A stretch of 64,000 nt of DNA from an uncultured Sphingomonadaceae bacterium (GTDB lineage Bacteria > Pseudomonadota > Alphaproteobacteria > Sphingomonadales > Sphingomonadaceae): assembly GCA_947493215.1 (NCBI GenBank), contig CANLQE010000001.1, forward strand, positions 558,001 through 622,000, in the 5' to 3' direction. The stretch's first letter is position 1; every line of letters starts with the position of its first letter. Shown piece by piece: positions 1 to 7,846 of this stretch. The position numbers and the translations under genes are program-made. A model generated the notes under the pieces. The model worked only from the letters and a program-made list of their open reading frames with translations, did no database searches and was not told the origin of the DNA.

Positions 1-337
1 CGTTAACGGCGGTGTTTGTTGATCTTTGGCTTCTGCGCCAAGCATGATAGGTTTCATGTGTAGCTTGAAGGAACTGGCGGTTAGCCTGAGCGGCATCCCG
101 GTTCCTGTTTAGCCACGGAGGTTTTGGCAATTCTTGCGCCCTAAGTACGCTGCGGAAGGTAGCGCGGCGGTACTCTGTCTTGACGATGTAATAGCGGGCT
201 ATGTCGCCTAGTGCGCCGCGATCATCGAAACGAGCAACTAGGTTCTGTACGACGGCTGCCCTGTCCGGGTCAGCATAGCCATACGCGGCAATGATCGCGT
301 CCCGGATGGTCTCCGGGCGCAACGGTAGTGTTGTCAT
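1..337 (-). CDS. Unknown protein, C-terminus outside window
   Basis: An ATG at 337-335 opens a frame with no stop down to base 1, giving 112 codons, so the gene runs off the left edge. The visible protein is rich in Arg, Ala and Gln and has no signal peptide or membrane segment. It starts 13 bases after the stop of the 314-aa gene upstream on the same strand, which suggests co-transcription with it and with the resolvase further upstream. I do not recognise the family. A replication, mobilisation or regulatory role in a mobile element would fit the context but is only inference. Confidence 0.55.
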   Translation of the reverse strand, partial: MTTLPLRPETIRDAIIAAYGYADPDRAAVVQNLVARFDDRGALGDIARYYIVKTEYRRATFRSVLRAQELPKPPWLNRNRDAAQANRQFLQATHETYHAWRRSQRSTNTAVN

Positions 338-350
338 TATGGTGGTGCTT

Positions 351-1295
351 TCAAAGGTTACAGAGCGGGTCGTAATCCGAGGAATGTTGGGTATCTGTAA
401 CGGGTGTGAGTTCTGCGCGGAGTGCCACTAGACGTTCTGTAAGCCCCGGTTTCTCTGGTTCTCCGAGCTTTTGGTCACAAATTCCGGTAATGTTTTCGGA
501 TGGTATGTCCACCTCAACAGGAGTTTTAACGGAGTTCTGCGGCTCTCCGGGCTTTGTGACCAAGTTTCCTACTATACTATGTATAGAATTAGAAACTGCA
601 TCAGCCTGTTTAGGCTCTGACCCCGTTACTACATCAGCAAGTGCTCTTAAGTCTGCAAGTGCAATTCGCCTCCGCGTTCCATCGGGTCGCTTAATCCTTA
701 CCACCTCTTGCTCTCTGTACCGCTCAATCTTGAGATGGCCAAAGTGAGTTGCTGTGATAGTGGCGGCAATTGTAAGGTGCTCTGAATGAATTGGATTTAG
801 ATGCCCTTGCCGAGCGGCTCTTTTGATCTTCGATAGCGTATTGTATGTTTTTGTATTCAGCTTGATACCCTGCTCATGAGCAACTGCTTCGATCTTTGAG
901 AGTGCAGAAGCTGACAAGGGCTTATTGAGCAGGTTGTCGGCAAACGTGTGTTCGGCGAACCTAATTCTTATTCGATCCACCGTAGCTAAGTTGGTTTCCG
1001 AGCTTTCCTCTGTGCCAGAAAGCCAGCTATCGACTAGCCTAATTATAAATGCTCGATATGCGGCGGGCTTCGGTTTGTAAGCCAAGGTTTCGATACGGGT
1101 CATAAGTCCACGAGCCTCTGGATTATCTTGCTTGTATTGAGTGGCGTAGGCCATACTTCCCTTAAACATTGCTTCACGTAGGTGTTGGGAATGCGATTTC
1201 TGGTCGTCGAGTGCTGGGGTATCATGGTTAGCCCCAGCTTTCTGGATTGCGGCTAAACTACTCGCTGGCAGCATATCCTGTTGTTGGTCTGTCAT
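351..1295 (-). CDS. Unknown 314-aa accessory protein
   Basis: This is a soluble protein of 314 aa. Its N-terminal 200 residues look helical and are rich in Ala, Lys and Arg. A short basic stretch near residues 197-210 (KRPDGTRRR) is followed by a helical segment that could be part of a DNA-binding fold. The last 90 residues are low in complexity and probably disordered. It lies between the resolvase-side small gene and the truncated gene at the left edge, all on the minus strand. No family is recognised. The setting suggests a cargo or maintenance gene of an integrated element, but nothing in the sequence proves that. Confidence 0.6.
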   Translation of the reverse strand: MTDQQQDMLPASSLAAIQKAGANHDTPALDDQKSHSQHLREAMFKGSMAYATQYKQDNPEARGLMTRIETLAYKPKPAAYRAFIIRLVDSWLSGTEESSETNLATVDRIRIRFAEHTFADNLLNKPLSASALSKIEAVAHEQGIKLNTKTYNTLSKIKRAARQGHLNPIHSEHLTIAATITATHFGHLKIERYREQEVVRIKRPDGTRRRIALADLRALADVVTGSEPKQADAVSNSIHSIVGNLVTKPGEPQNSVKTPVEVDIPSENITGICDQKLGEPEKPGLTERLVALRAELTPVTDTQHSSDYDPLCNL

Positions 1296-1333
1296 TATAT
1301 CCTTTTCAATGGCGGGATCATCGCCGGTTTAGA

Positions 1334-1660
1334 TTACTGTGAGAATGTCTGGTTAAATAGGTTGGGATTGCACCGAGCTTCGGTAGCTGCTTTGGCGGCC
1401 TGCACCTCTTCAGAGGTAGCGTTATCTTTACGGGCAGGGACGGTCGTTCGTCGTGGCTGTGGATTATCAGCGCGATAAGCTAACATCGCTTTACGCTGGG
1501 TTGAGCCTGTTCCGCTAATGCTCCTTGCAGCCCATTCTGGATGCGGGATGGATAGGAGGTCAAGCAGCGCACGAAACGCTGCTATACGGTGTCCGTTGCC
1601 TGTGAAATAATTGGCGACATCTGTGTTGCTAAGCCTTTCGGATATTTCGTTTAAGTCCAT
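1334..1660 (-). CDS. Small unknown protein (108 aa)
   Basis: This 108-aa frame has an ATG at 1660 and sits 38 bases upstream of the 314-aa gene on the same strand. The first 60 residues could form two or three helices. The remainder is charged and Ala-rich. There is no signal peptide or transmembrane segment. It may be a small DNA-associated or regulatory protein of the island, but no recognisable motif supports a specific role. It is judged real because the frame is open, has reasonable codon use and fits the tight gene order of the cluster. Confidence 0.5.
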   Translation of the reverse strand: MDLNEISERLSNTDVANYFTGNGHRIAAFRALLDLLSIPHPEWAARSISGTGSTQRKAMLAYRADNPQPRRTTVPARKDNATSEEVQAAKAATEARCNPNLFNQTFSQ

Positions 1661-1873
1661 ATTGGGTTTCTTTCGTATGTGTAGTTAAGTGACAATCATG
1701 TTTAGAGAGATACGCCTTGGGCGCGCGTGTATGTGCGATAAGCATTCCGGTTCTAGGAATGCTTCCTTGTGCTTTATGGTATCGATTTAATATCTGGCGG
1801 AATGCTGTGCCTAATCCAGAAGTCCTAGGATTTACTCTCTATGCTAGATGGTATCAATTCAATGACATACCAA
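1661..1873. other. Intergenic region with hairpin and paired repeat, next to resolvase
   Basis: This gap separates the resolvase from the small genes. It holds a perfect 9-bp inverted repeat, AAGCATTCC (1740-1748) with GGAATGCTT (1756-1764). It also holds two near-identical 16-bp direct repeats beginning ATGGTATC at 1776-1791 and 1848-1863, which match at 14 of 16 positions and lie 72 bp apart. No U-tract follows the hairpin on either strand, so it is a weak terminator candidate. Its position immediately downstream of a serine resolvase makes a recombination (res-like) site a reasonable guess. Confidence 0.4.
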
Positions 1874-2587
1874 TCAAGCCAGCCTAGCAAGCAGGTTTTT
1901 AACGCTCGTGGGATGCCACTTTCCTCCACGTCTGGTCTGAATATGGCGGTCGTTAAGTGCGCTGGCTATGGCAGGCAAGGAGCCGTGCCCAGCTGAGCGT
2001 ATATCGTCAATGACAGGTGCAAGTTCTTGAGCAAACTTGTCCGCTTCACTTCGGAGTACGGCCACAGCATCTCTGTTACCCTTGCCAGCGCGCCTAAGCG
2101 CAGCCGCTCCGTTGGGATTGCCGAGCCGCTTGCCAGACTTATAAGGCGTCCCGTCTGCTTTAGTCCACGTACCGCGTGCCTTGGCTGCATCTAACGCTTC
2201 TTTCGTTCTCCGACCGATAGCCTTGCGCTCCGCTTGAGCAACCGCTGCCATAATATGCACCGTCAACTCATTTGCCTCTGGCATATCGGCTGCAATAAAC
2301 TTGGCTCCGCTGTCTTGTAGGGCGGACAGGAACGCCACCGAGCGGCTTAGGCGGTCCAGCTTGGCTACGACTAGTATTGCCCCTGTAACCTTAGCATGGC
2401 GCATTGCAGCCATGAGCGCAGGGCGGTCTGAACGCTTCCCGCTTTCTACCTCTGTATGCTCTGCAATAATCTCCCAGCCTCTCCCATTACATAGGGATTG
2501 AACGGCTTGCTGCTGAGCTTCTAAGCCAAGACCGGAGCGGCCCTGTTCCTCCGTTGATACACGGTAGTAGGTAATAACACGGCACAT
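1874..2587 (-). CDS. Serine resolvase/invertase family recombinase
   Basis: This 237-aa protein has the resolvase catalytic core at its N-terminus. Tyr-Arg9-Val-Ser11 carries the nucleophile Ser11, and Asp78-Arg79 with Arg82 in the KLDRLSR motif form the active-site arginine cluster. A long E-helix with AERKAIGRR lies near residues 117-126. The C-terminal 60 residues end in a helix-turn-helix-like region. Members of this family cut and rejoin DNA at short sites through a phosphoserine link, resolving plasmid or transposon cointegrates or inverting segments. The protein reads as intact. Its neighbours are small unknown genes, which supports a mobile or formerly mobile unit covering the left end of the window. 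Confidence 0.9.
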   Translation of the reverse strand: MCRVITYYRVSTEEQGRSGLGLEAQQQAVQSLCNGRGWEIIAEHTEVESGKRSDRPALMAAMRHAKVTGAILVVAKLDRLSRSVAFLSALQDSGAKFIAADMPEANELTVHIMAAVAQAERKAIGRRTKEALDAAKARGTWTKADGTPYKSGKRLGNPNGAAALRRAGKGNRDAVAVLRSEADKFAQELAPVIDDIRSAGHGSLPAIASALNDRHIQTRRGGKWHPTSVKNLLARLA

Positions 2588-2933
2588 AATCAGGTTCCTT
2601 ATAAAAACGCCTATCGTTCGTTAGGCAAATTTATAAGGCTCTGTCAATAGGCTTTTAACGGGGCACTAGACAAGTCTGAGGTTTGATCTGATCCGTCGAC
2701 TCTCTAACTTTCCCGTAATATTTCAACAAACCAATGTCGGTTTTATTGCCCCAGCTAGAGGGGGTATGGGGGCAATCCGCCCAACATATGATTGGAGTTG
2801 GCCCCTCGCATAAAGATATTATATTTTAGCCATCAAGCATTCTGACCTAAGGCCGATGTATGGCTCCACTAACACTGACCACTTTATCTCTTAACGTGAA
2901 ACTGCCATTGTCGGAACTATAGGGTAAAGGTGC
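2588..2933. other. Gene-free gap with inverted repeat
   Basis: No convincing gene is present. The region probably carries the resolvase promoter at its left side. An 8-bp inverted repeat, ATTGCCCC at 2745-2752 and GGGGCAAT at 2769-2776, has a G-rich loop and could act as a terminator or an operator. Nothing else is recognisable. Confidence 0.35.
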
Positions 2934-3680
2934 TCAAAAAGAAGTTCTGCGCTTTGCTATGTCTTCGAGTAAAACGAACAACGGGGCTGGCCAAACGGCT
3001 CCTATCTCGGCAGCGGCGTCAACCAGCTTAGAAACACGTTTAATTGAAGATGGCTGACCAGCCATGGCAAGATAGGTGTCATTCATGGACATCTTCAATG
3101 CTTTGATTTTTTTGTTACGCTTGCCCACGTAGATTGATGTAATACAGAACCAAGCAGCCAGAAGGGCCATAACTATCCAACCCCATGGTTCTCCATCGGC
3201 TATCCAATATACAAGCGCTAGTATCCCTAAATGCCAGAGCAATGCTTTTCCAAAGCTGGGTGTCTTTGATTGTGGTGTATCTAGGTAGGCAGCAAGTTCC
3301 GAGGCTATCAGAGTATCAACCAGAATGCGGTCGATGGCTACTACTCTATACGGCAATTCGAGATATGTGGCTGCCGCATTTTCAATCTCAATTATGCTAA
3401 CGTACGGTGCGCCGAATTTTTTTCCGACAATTGGAATTCTCTTATGCCGCCATTCATTGTGCTTTTCTGCATCCCAATCCTCGTTTGTTGCGTTTGCTAT
3501 TTCAGTTAGGACACTGAAGCCGCGCTCGGCCAGATCATAAAATTCGTCATCACTAGCATTAGCCGAAACAGCGTAAGTGCTAATTTCTTCTATCAGGGCA
3601 TTAGCCGACCGATGGCCTTCAAGCCTCTCAGGCATCCAACGACGAGCAGCTTCCCGATAGTTCTTGACTTGGCTGTCCAT
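2934..3680 (-). CDS. Unknown protein with two membrane helices
   Basis: This 248-aa protein has a soluble, charged N-terminal region of about 140 residues. Two hydrophobic segments follow at about 146-161 and 166-185, separated by a short acidic loop, and a basic stretch (GKRNKKIK) comes directly after the second. The arrangement predicts both ends in the cytoplasm. No domain is recognised. It stands alone, with gene-free stretches on both sides. In accessory islands such two-helix proteins can be effectors that act at the membrane, but no partner gene is adjacent, so no role is assigned. Confidence 0.55.
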   Translation of the reverse strand: MDSQVKNYREAARRWMPERLEGHRSANALIEEISTYAVSANASDDEFYDLAERGFSVLTEIANATNEDWDAEKHNEWRHKRIPIVGKKFGAPYVSIIEIENAAATYLELPYRVVAIDRILVDTLIASELAAYLDTPQSKTPSFGKALLWHLGILALVYWIADGEPWGWIVMALLAAWFCITSIYVGKRNKKIKALKMSMNDTYLAMAGQPSSIKRVSKLVDAAAEIGAVWPAPLFVLLEDIAKRRTSF

Positions 3681-3878
3681 AGTGCACCTCTGTTATCAGT
3701 TTATCGCTTCGGGTATAAATCAGAGATTTGTCAATCGCCGTTAACAGGAATAGCTAGTTAGCGGCTGGCTTGAAAACTTTTCAGCCAATCTCCCAAGAGC
3801 CAATAGGTCTATCATATAAGATTCTGCATCAGCCGGTGTTGCTGAGGAGTGGCTAAATGGATACTCTTTCTCTCATAA

Positions 3879-4487
3879 TCAACGTAGCACTGCTGAATCG
3901 GCCAATGCACGATAAGCGTCCAAGCCCTCGGCAAAATAATGCAATCGAGGTGCATCAAACGTAATCATATATAGCTCGCCTTGGACTAGTATGGCGCGCG
4001 CTTCACCCATGCGGGTTAGATTGTCAGAATCTACGTATTCATATGTGAAATGGACCCCCTCTTCGCCCAAAAAAGAACCGGGGTCTATCGATGTCAGTTC
4101 AAAAATACCTATCTTTTTGTAGGCGCGGTATGTTCCTTCCAAGAGCTCAGGTATATCGATAAGCAACATATCTTTACTCACTTTTGGCAGCGGATTACGT
4201 TTCTTGCTGCGCTCTTTTACAAGCGGTTTGCCCACGGCAATACCCCCGTAAAAAGTGACATCATTCAACTGCTCGCCATCCAGCGTCCATGTTTCAGCAT
4301 TTTTGCCCGGCCTAATGCTTAGTTTATTCCAGTCCCGTGGCGGTGTTACTTCGATCTCGGACTTTGCAACCGATACCGACTTACCTTTTTCTCTGTAACC
4401 ATTGGCATGGGCCGAGGAAGCTATTAGTAGAGCCGTTACTGTCAAAGTACCGGTTATGGCAGCATTCAATCTTGTTGTAAAAATCAT
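3879..4487 (-). CDS. Secreted unknown protein in M48 operon
   Basis: The 202-aa product begins with a clear signal peptide whose likely cleavage site follows AHA at about residue 28, so the mature protein should be periplasmic. The rest is a mixed alpha/beta sequence without a motif I can name. An AGGAGAA ribosome site precedes the ATG. The start overlaps the stop of the M48 protease gene by four bases (ATGA), so it is the last gene of a three-gene operon with that protease and another secreted protein. It may be a partner or substrate of the protease; that is inferred only from the coupling. Confidence 0.7.
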   Translation of the reverse strand: MIFTTRLNAAITGTLTVTALLIASSAHANGYREKGKSVSVAKSEIEVTPPRDWNKLSIRPGKNAETWTLDGEQLNDVTFYGGIAVGKPLVKERSKKRNPLPKVSKDMLLIDIPELLEGTYRAYKKIGIFELTSIDPGSFLGEEGVHFTYEYVDSDNLTRMGEARAILVQGELYMITFDAPRLHYFAEGLDAYRALADSAVLR

Positions 4488-5686
4488 TCTGTTTTCTCCT
4501 TCGGAACCATCATCCCGATCATTTTTGCATCCGAAGCATCGGGTTTTAGAAATAGATATTGCCTAAGAGCTGCTTGCGCTTCAATTCTCCGCCCAGTCTT
4601 CATTAGCGATAGTCCCAGTCCGCGATGCGCCTCCGCCATTTCTGGCCTCAACGTAATCGCTTCGCGGTAAAAATTTGCTGCATTAGTCAGGTCGCGCTGA
4701 TTGCCGCGCAGGCGAAATAGCTCTCCGCGGGCGAACCATAGATCGGCTGTCCATCCTTTTTCTGCGAGAGCGTTGATGATATATTCGCTAGCGCCAAAAT
4801 CGTTCAGACGTATCTGATCATTCAGAAATTCGGGTAACCATTTCGCAAGGGCCGCCCTATAGCGATCAGCTCCATCGTCCCGCTCCGCGCCCTCAGGCGC
4901 AGCCAAATCGTCCAAATATTCAGCGCGCTCAGCCTGAGGCGGATGCGAAGCTGTAAATGCGATCCTATCAAAGCGAGGTTTTTTCAATCCCCTCATTTTT
5001 GCGGATGCTTCATGCTCTCCGATCAAATTGAGCCAGACTTCTGAGGCGGCTTGAGGGCGCAGATTACTGTCGTTAAGATAGCTTAGCCCCAAAAGGTCCG
5101 CTTCTCGCTCTTGATCTCTATTGAATCGATAGAGATTGCCATAGACAGACAGTTGCAGGTTTTGAAATGAGGAGCGTGTCTGATAGCTGGGAGACATACT
5201 TGCCAGCAGCCCAGCCCAACTGAGCAAATCTGTGCCGGACCTTAACGATTTAAACCGATTCAATGAATGTCGTTTTTCGAAATGTCCAAACTCGTGGCCC
5301 AGAACAGCGGCAAGTTCTGCTTCGCTTCGAACGCGCAGCAGCAGCCCGCTGAATACCCTCATGGTTCCATTTGGTGACATGGTCGCATTAAAAATTGGTT
5401 CTCGGAGCACATAAATGCGGGCGCTTCCGCAACGGTCAGGCCCGACTGCTTCACACAAGATCTCTTTTAGATATGCATTAAGCGCCTCGTCTCGAATGAC
5501 GATAGGTGAATTGATCAGCGCGCGTTCGCTCTCGTCATCGTCTTTCCAAAGGCCAACTTCATCGACGCCCTGAGGTTGATAAATGCCTTCATAGGGTGGC
5601 GGTAGTGGAGTGTCTTTGGCCTGAACAATTGATGGAACCAGCGCTGAAACCACGAAGGCAGAAAGCGCCCCGATGCGTGAGATCAT
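4484..5686 (-). CDS. Secreted M48-family zinc metalloprotease with TPR tail
   Basis: This 400-aa protein has a signal peptide (about residues 1-23) and an M48 protease domain. The zinc motif HEFGH is at 131-135. A second ligand motif, EREAD at 193-197, supplies Glu193. The last 90 residues contain tetratricopeptide-like repeats. The layout resembles BepA/YfgC-type periplasmic proteases, which degrade misfolded outer-membrane proteins. Here the TPR part is short, so substrate choice may differ. The gene overlaps both its neighbours by four bases, which indicates translational coupling. The family assignment is secure; the substrate is unknown. Confidence 0.88.
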   Translation of the reverse strand: MISRIGALSAFVVSALVPSIVQAKDTPLPPPYEGIYQPQGVDEVGLWKDDDESERALINSPIVIRDEALNAYLKEILCEAVGPDRCGSARIYVLREPIFNATMSPNGTMRVFSGLLLRVRSEAELAAVLGHEFGHFEKRHSLNRFKSLRSGTDLLSWAGLLASMSPSYQTRSSFQNLQLSVYGNLYRFNRDQEREADLLGLSYLNDSNLRPQAASEVWLNLIGEHEASAKMRGLKKPRFDRIAFTASHPPQAERAEYLDDLAAPEGAERDDGADRYRAALAKWLPEFLNDQIRLNDFGASEYIINALAEKGWTADLWFARGELFRLRGNQRDLTNAANFYREAITLRPEMAEAHRGLGLSLMKTGRRIEAQAALRQYLFLKPDASDAKMIGMMVPKEKTE

Positions 5687-6438
5687 TCTACTTCGGCCTG
5701 CTCTGCATCGCTACCAGGAAACTCCTCTAATAGCTGCCTCACACGCTTTTGCGCCCCATCTGCTTTGCGAACGTCGCCTCCCATGGCACCATCCGCATTC
5801 AACCAGAGAAGATCGCCTGTTTTCAGGTCTATCAAGCCTGCGAAGCCTTGATGCTCGCCGGACTTAACACCAATCCCGGGACCAAACGCGGCTGCAAATT
5901 GAAGCAACTTTCTCCCGGTAGAGCCATAGGCATCTTTGTTGTAGATAAATAATCCGTAGTCGGCTTCTGATGCACCGGGTAGGTTCGCAACACCGGTGCC
6001 AAGAGACCACTCAAACACGTCAGCTTTATTGTCGCGCTTTTTTGTCGGTAGACGATTACCTACGAAAAATTGATACTGAATGATCGACTGCGAAACAGCC
6101 GCAAACAATGCCATATGTTCTTGCAGATTTTGTGCATCGGCTCCGTAGGCCTCAGGTGCTTTGATAATCTGATTGCCTAGCGCCGCCTGCTTTTCAGATA
6201 ATGCTTGCTCGATATTCTTTTTGGCTTCTTCGGTCCATTCGGCGTTAGGCTCAAAAAGCCCCCCGGTTGACTGGGCACCGACACGGACAGATGGGCGGAA
6301 AACAAGTATCTTCTTGTTGCTGTTTGCCCCCAGTTCAAAACCCTGTTTGATGGCTGTGCGTTCCTGAGCCGTAACCGGCGATGACAGAAACGAAATTGCT
6401 AGAAAAACGGCGAATAGCCGCCGAAGCCAATATTGCAT
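5683..6438 (-). CDS. Secreted unknown protein, first gene of M48 operon
   Basis: This 251-aa protein has a signal peptide that probably ends after PVTA near residue 24. The mature part is soluble and has two Gly-rich stretches near its C-terminal half. A segment around DLKTGDLLWLN resembles beta strands seen in repeat-type periplasmic proteins, but no family is recognised. It is the promoter-proximal gene of the operon and overlaps the M48 protease start by four bases. The upstream 330 bases are AT-rich and gene-free and should carry the promoter. A role together with the protease in envelope maintenance is inferred from context only. Confidence 0.7.
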   Translation of the reverse strand: MQYWLRRLFAVFLAISFLSSPVTAQERTAIKQGFELGANSNKKILVFRPSVRVGAQSTGGLFEPNAEWTEEAKKNIEQALSEKQAALGNQIIKAPEAYGADAQNLQEHMALFAAVSQSIIQYQFFVGNRLPTKKRDNKADVFEWSLGTGVANLPGASEADYGLFIYNKDAYGSTGRKLLQFAAAFGPGIGVKSGEHQGFAGLIDLKTGDLLWLNADGAMGGDVRKADGAQKRVRQLLEEFPGSDAEQAEVE

Positions 6439-6768
6439 AAAACCCCCCGGTTTGCATTTTGATTGAACAGATTGCTCAAAACGCTCTTTGCAGAGTTATC
6501 ACTATTGCGCAATTTTAAATAAAACCATTAAGATAAAATTACAAATTGCAATCTCGCCGACGGATTGAAAGGTACCTCACCGCAAAACAACAAAACTCTC
6601 CGCCAAACAGCTTTAAATCCTAGATATTATTTTGATAACCGATGATTTGGTTATCCAATAGTTACGCAATTAGATCGATCGGGCCGAGATTGACAGTTTC
6701 GGTCATTTCAAAATGATATTCGACTCCTTAACTTTTGTCATTCATGTTCCTCTTTGTAGGGGGGCTAC
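6439..6768. other. AT-rich divergent promoter region
   Basis: This gene-free stretch lies between the minus-strand M48 operon and the plus-strand small secreted protein. It is clearly more AT-rich than the flanks and must carry promoters for both directions. No operator repeat stands out by eye. Confidence 0.5.
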
Positions 6769-7071
6769 ATGCGCGTTTATTTAGTCATTATTATCTTTAT
6801 CATTTCGGCCATACCAATAGCGGGTAGTCAAACTGCTTTTGCTCATGGTGGCAGGACTGCTGCTGACGGTTGCCATAATGATCGCAAAAATGGCGGGCGG
6901 CATTGTCATGGCGGCAATACCAGACCTCAGGCTGTCAAACGTTCTAATGGTACAGTTTATTACCCCAATTGCACCGCCGCTCGAAATGCCGGTGCTGCGC
7001 CTGTTCGGCGGGGTCAACCGGGCTATGGAACACATCTAGATAGAGACAGGGACGGTATCGGGTGCGAGTAA
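6769..7071 (+). CDS. Secreted Excalibur-domain protein with His-rich N-part
   Basis: This is a 100-aa secreted protein. The signal peptide runs to about residue 25 (AFA). It is followed by a His/Gly/Cys-rich segment of the YHYH-like kind (residues 26-47, with CH and HCH). The protein ends in an Excalibur calcium-binding motif, DRDRDGIGCE (91-100). Excalibur domains occur in secreted proteins, often beside nuclease-like domains, and bind Ca2+ through the Asp-rich loop. A thermonuclease-family gene lies about 155 bases downstream, which fits that association. The G-rich sequence before the ATG acts as the ribosome site. Confidence 0.8.
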   Translation: MRVYLVIIIFIISAIPIAGSQTAFAHGGRTAADGCHNDRKNGGRHCHGGNTRPQAVKRSNGTVYYPNCTAARNAGAAPVRRGQPGYGTHLDRDRDGIGCE

Positions 7072-7205
7072 AATCAGAAGATGGACGGCGACTTGTGCCT
7101 CTCTCCAAAAAGAACCTTAAAGACACACTGCTCATCATTGCAGCCACCGCACTTCTTTTTTTGTTAATCGTCTGGCCGATTTACGGCTGGGTGACAGATG
7201 GCTAG
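7062..7205 (+). CDS. Small single-pass membrane protein (47 aa), GTG start
   Basis: A GTG at 7062 overlaps the end of the Excalibur gene and opens 47 codons ending in TAG at 7203-7205. The product has a charged N-terminus of about 20 residues and one strong hydrophobic segment (about residues 23-40), ending in a short tail with WPIYGWV. The overlap with the gene before it and the nearness of the gene after it (22 bases) argue for a real coupled gene. It is too short to assign a family, and it could still be chance. Confidence 0.45.
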   Translation: MRVKSEDGRRLVPLSKKNLKDTLLIIAATALLFLLIVWPIYGWVTDG

Positions 7206-7226
7206 GCTATCTGATATGCTGCGACG

Positions 7227-7649
7227 ATGTTAGTTCCATTTCTTGCGATAGTCGCTGCCGGACAATCCTTTACATGCACGCCTGTTAGAGTTTGGGATGG
7301 AGACGGTCCGATATGGTGCGCAGAAGGTCCGAGGGTTCGGCTATCAGGCATTGCAGCGAGAGAAATGGACGGCTCCTGCTCTAAAGGCCATCCATGTCCG
7401 ACGGCTAGTGCTGAGCAAGCAAGAGATACGCTCGTTCGCTTAGTCGGTAAACCAACGGGCAAAAGCGACCACGGCCATATCCTTGTCAAAGGCCCACCGC
7501 TCCAATGCGTTTCGGTCGGCGGCGCTCGTGGCAAACGAACAGCGGCTTGGTGCACGTCACCAACGTTCGGGGACTTGTCCTGTGCGATAGTCAAAACTGG
7601 ACACGCAAAGAAATGGCCGCGATATTGGGGTAATCATCACTGCAACTGA
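7227..7649 (+). CDS. Thermonuclease (SNase-like) family protein
   Basis: This 140-aa protein resembles the staphylococcal nuclease fold seen in many sphingomonads. The hydrophobic N-terminus may be a signal. VWDGDG near residue 22 is the usual Asp-containing calcium site, and VRLSGIAAREMD (about 36-47) supplies the Arg and Glu of the active-site region. A Cys-rich C-terminal half follows. The second catalytic Arg of classical SNase is hard to place, so activity is not certain. It follows the Excalibur and small membrane genes at close spacing and is probably in one transcript with them. Confidence 0.75.
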   Translation: MLVPFLAIVAAGQSFTCTPVRVWDGDGPIWCAEGPRVRLSGIAAREMDGSCSKGHPCPTASAEQARDTLVRLVGKPTGKSDHGHILVKGPPLQCVSVGGARGKRTAAWCTSPTFGDLSCAIVKTGHAKKWPRYWGNHHCN

Positions 7650-7846
7650 AATCCGAATTGAGCCATTGATATATAATAGAAATATGGCGAACAGAAATCT
7701 ATTTTCCGAACCTGCAGCTTAAAGTTGGAGGTTTATCCATTTTTTCAGAGCTTACAGGCAAAAAAAGCTCAGTTTAGTTACAACGAATCTGGCTAATTAT
7801 TGGTTACAATTGGGCCGACTGCTGACTGCGTGGGGTCATTGCGTTG
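7650..7846. other. Convergent intergenic region
   Basis: This stretch lies between the end of the nuclease-family gene and the end of the PIN-like gene on the other strand. It is AT-rich. No strong hairpin with a T-run was found, and nothing else is recognised. Confidence 0.3.

Noticed and set aside
2731-2752. Possible extra copy of the AATGTCCGCTTT repeat
   Set aside because: Only CCAATGTC matches and the core is then different, so it was not counted.
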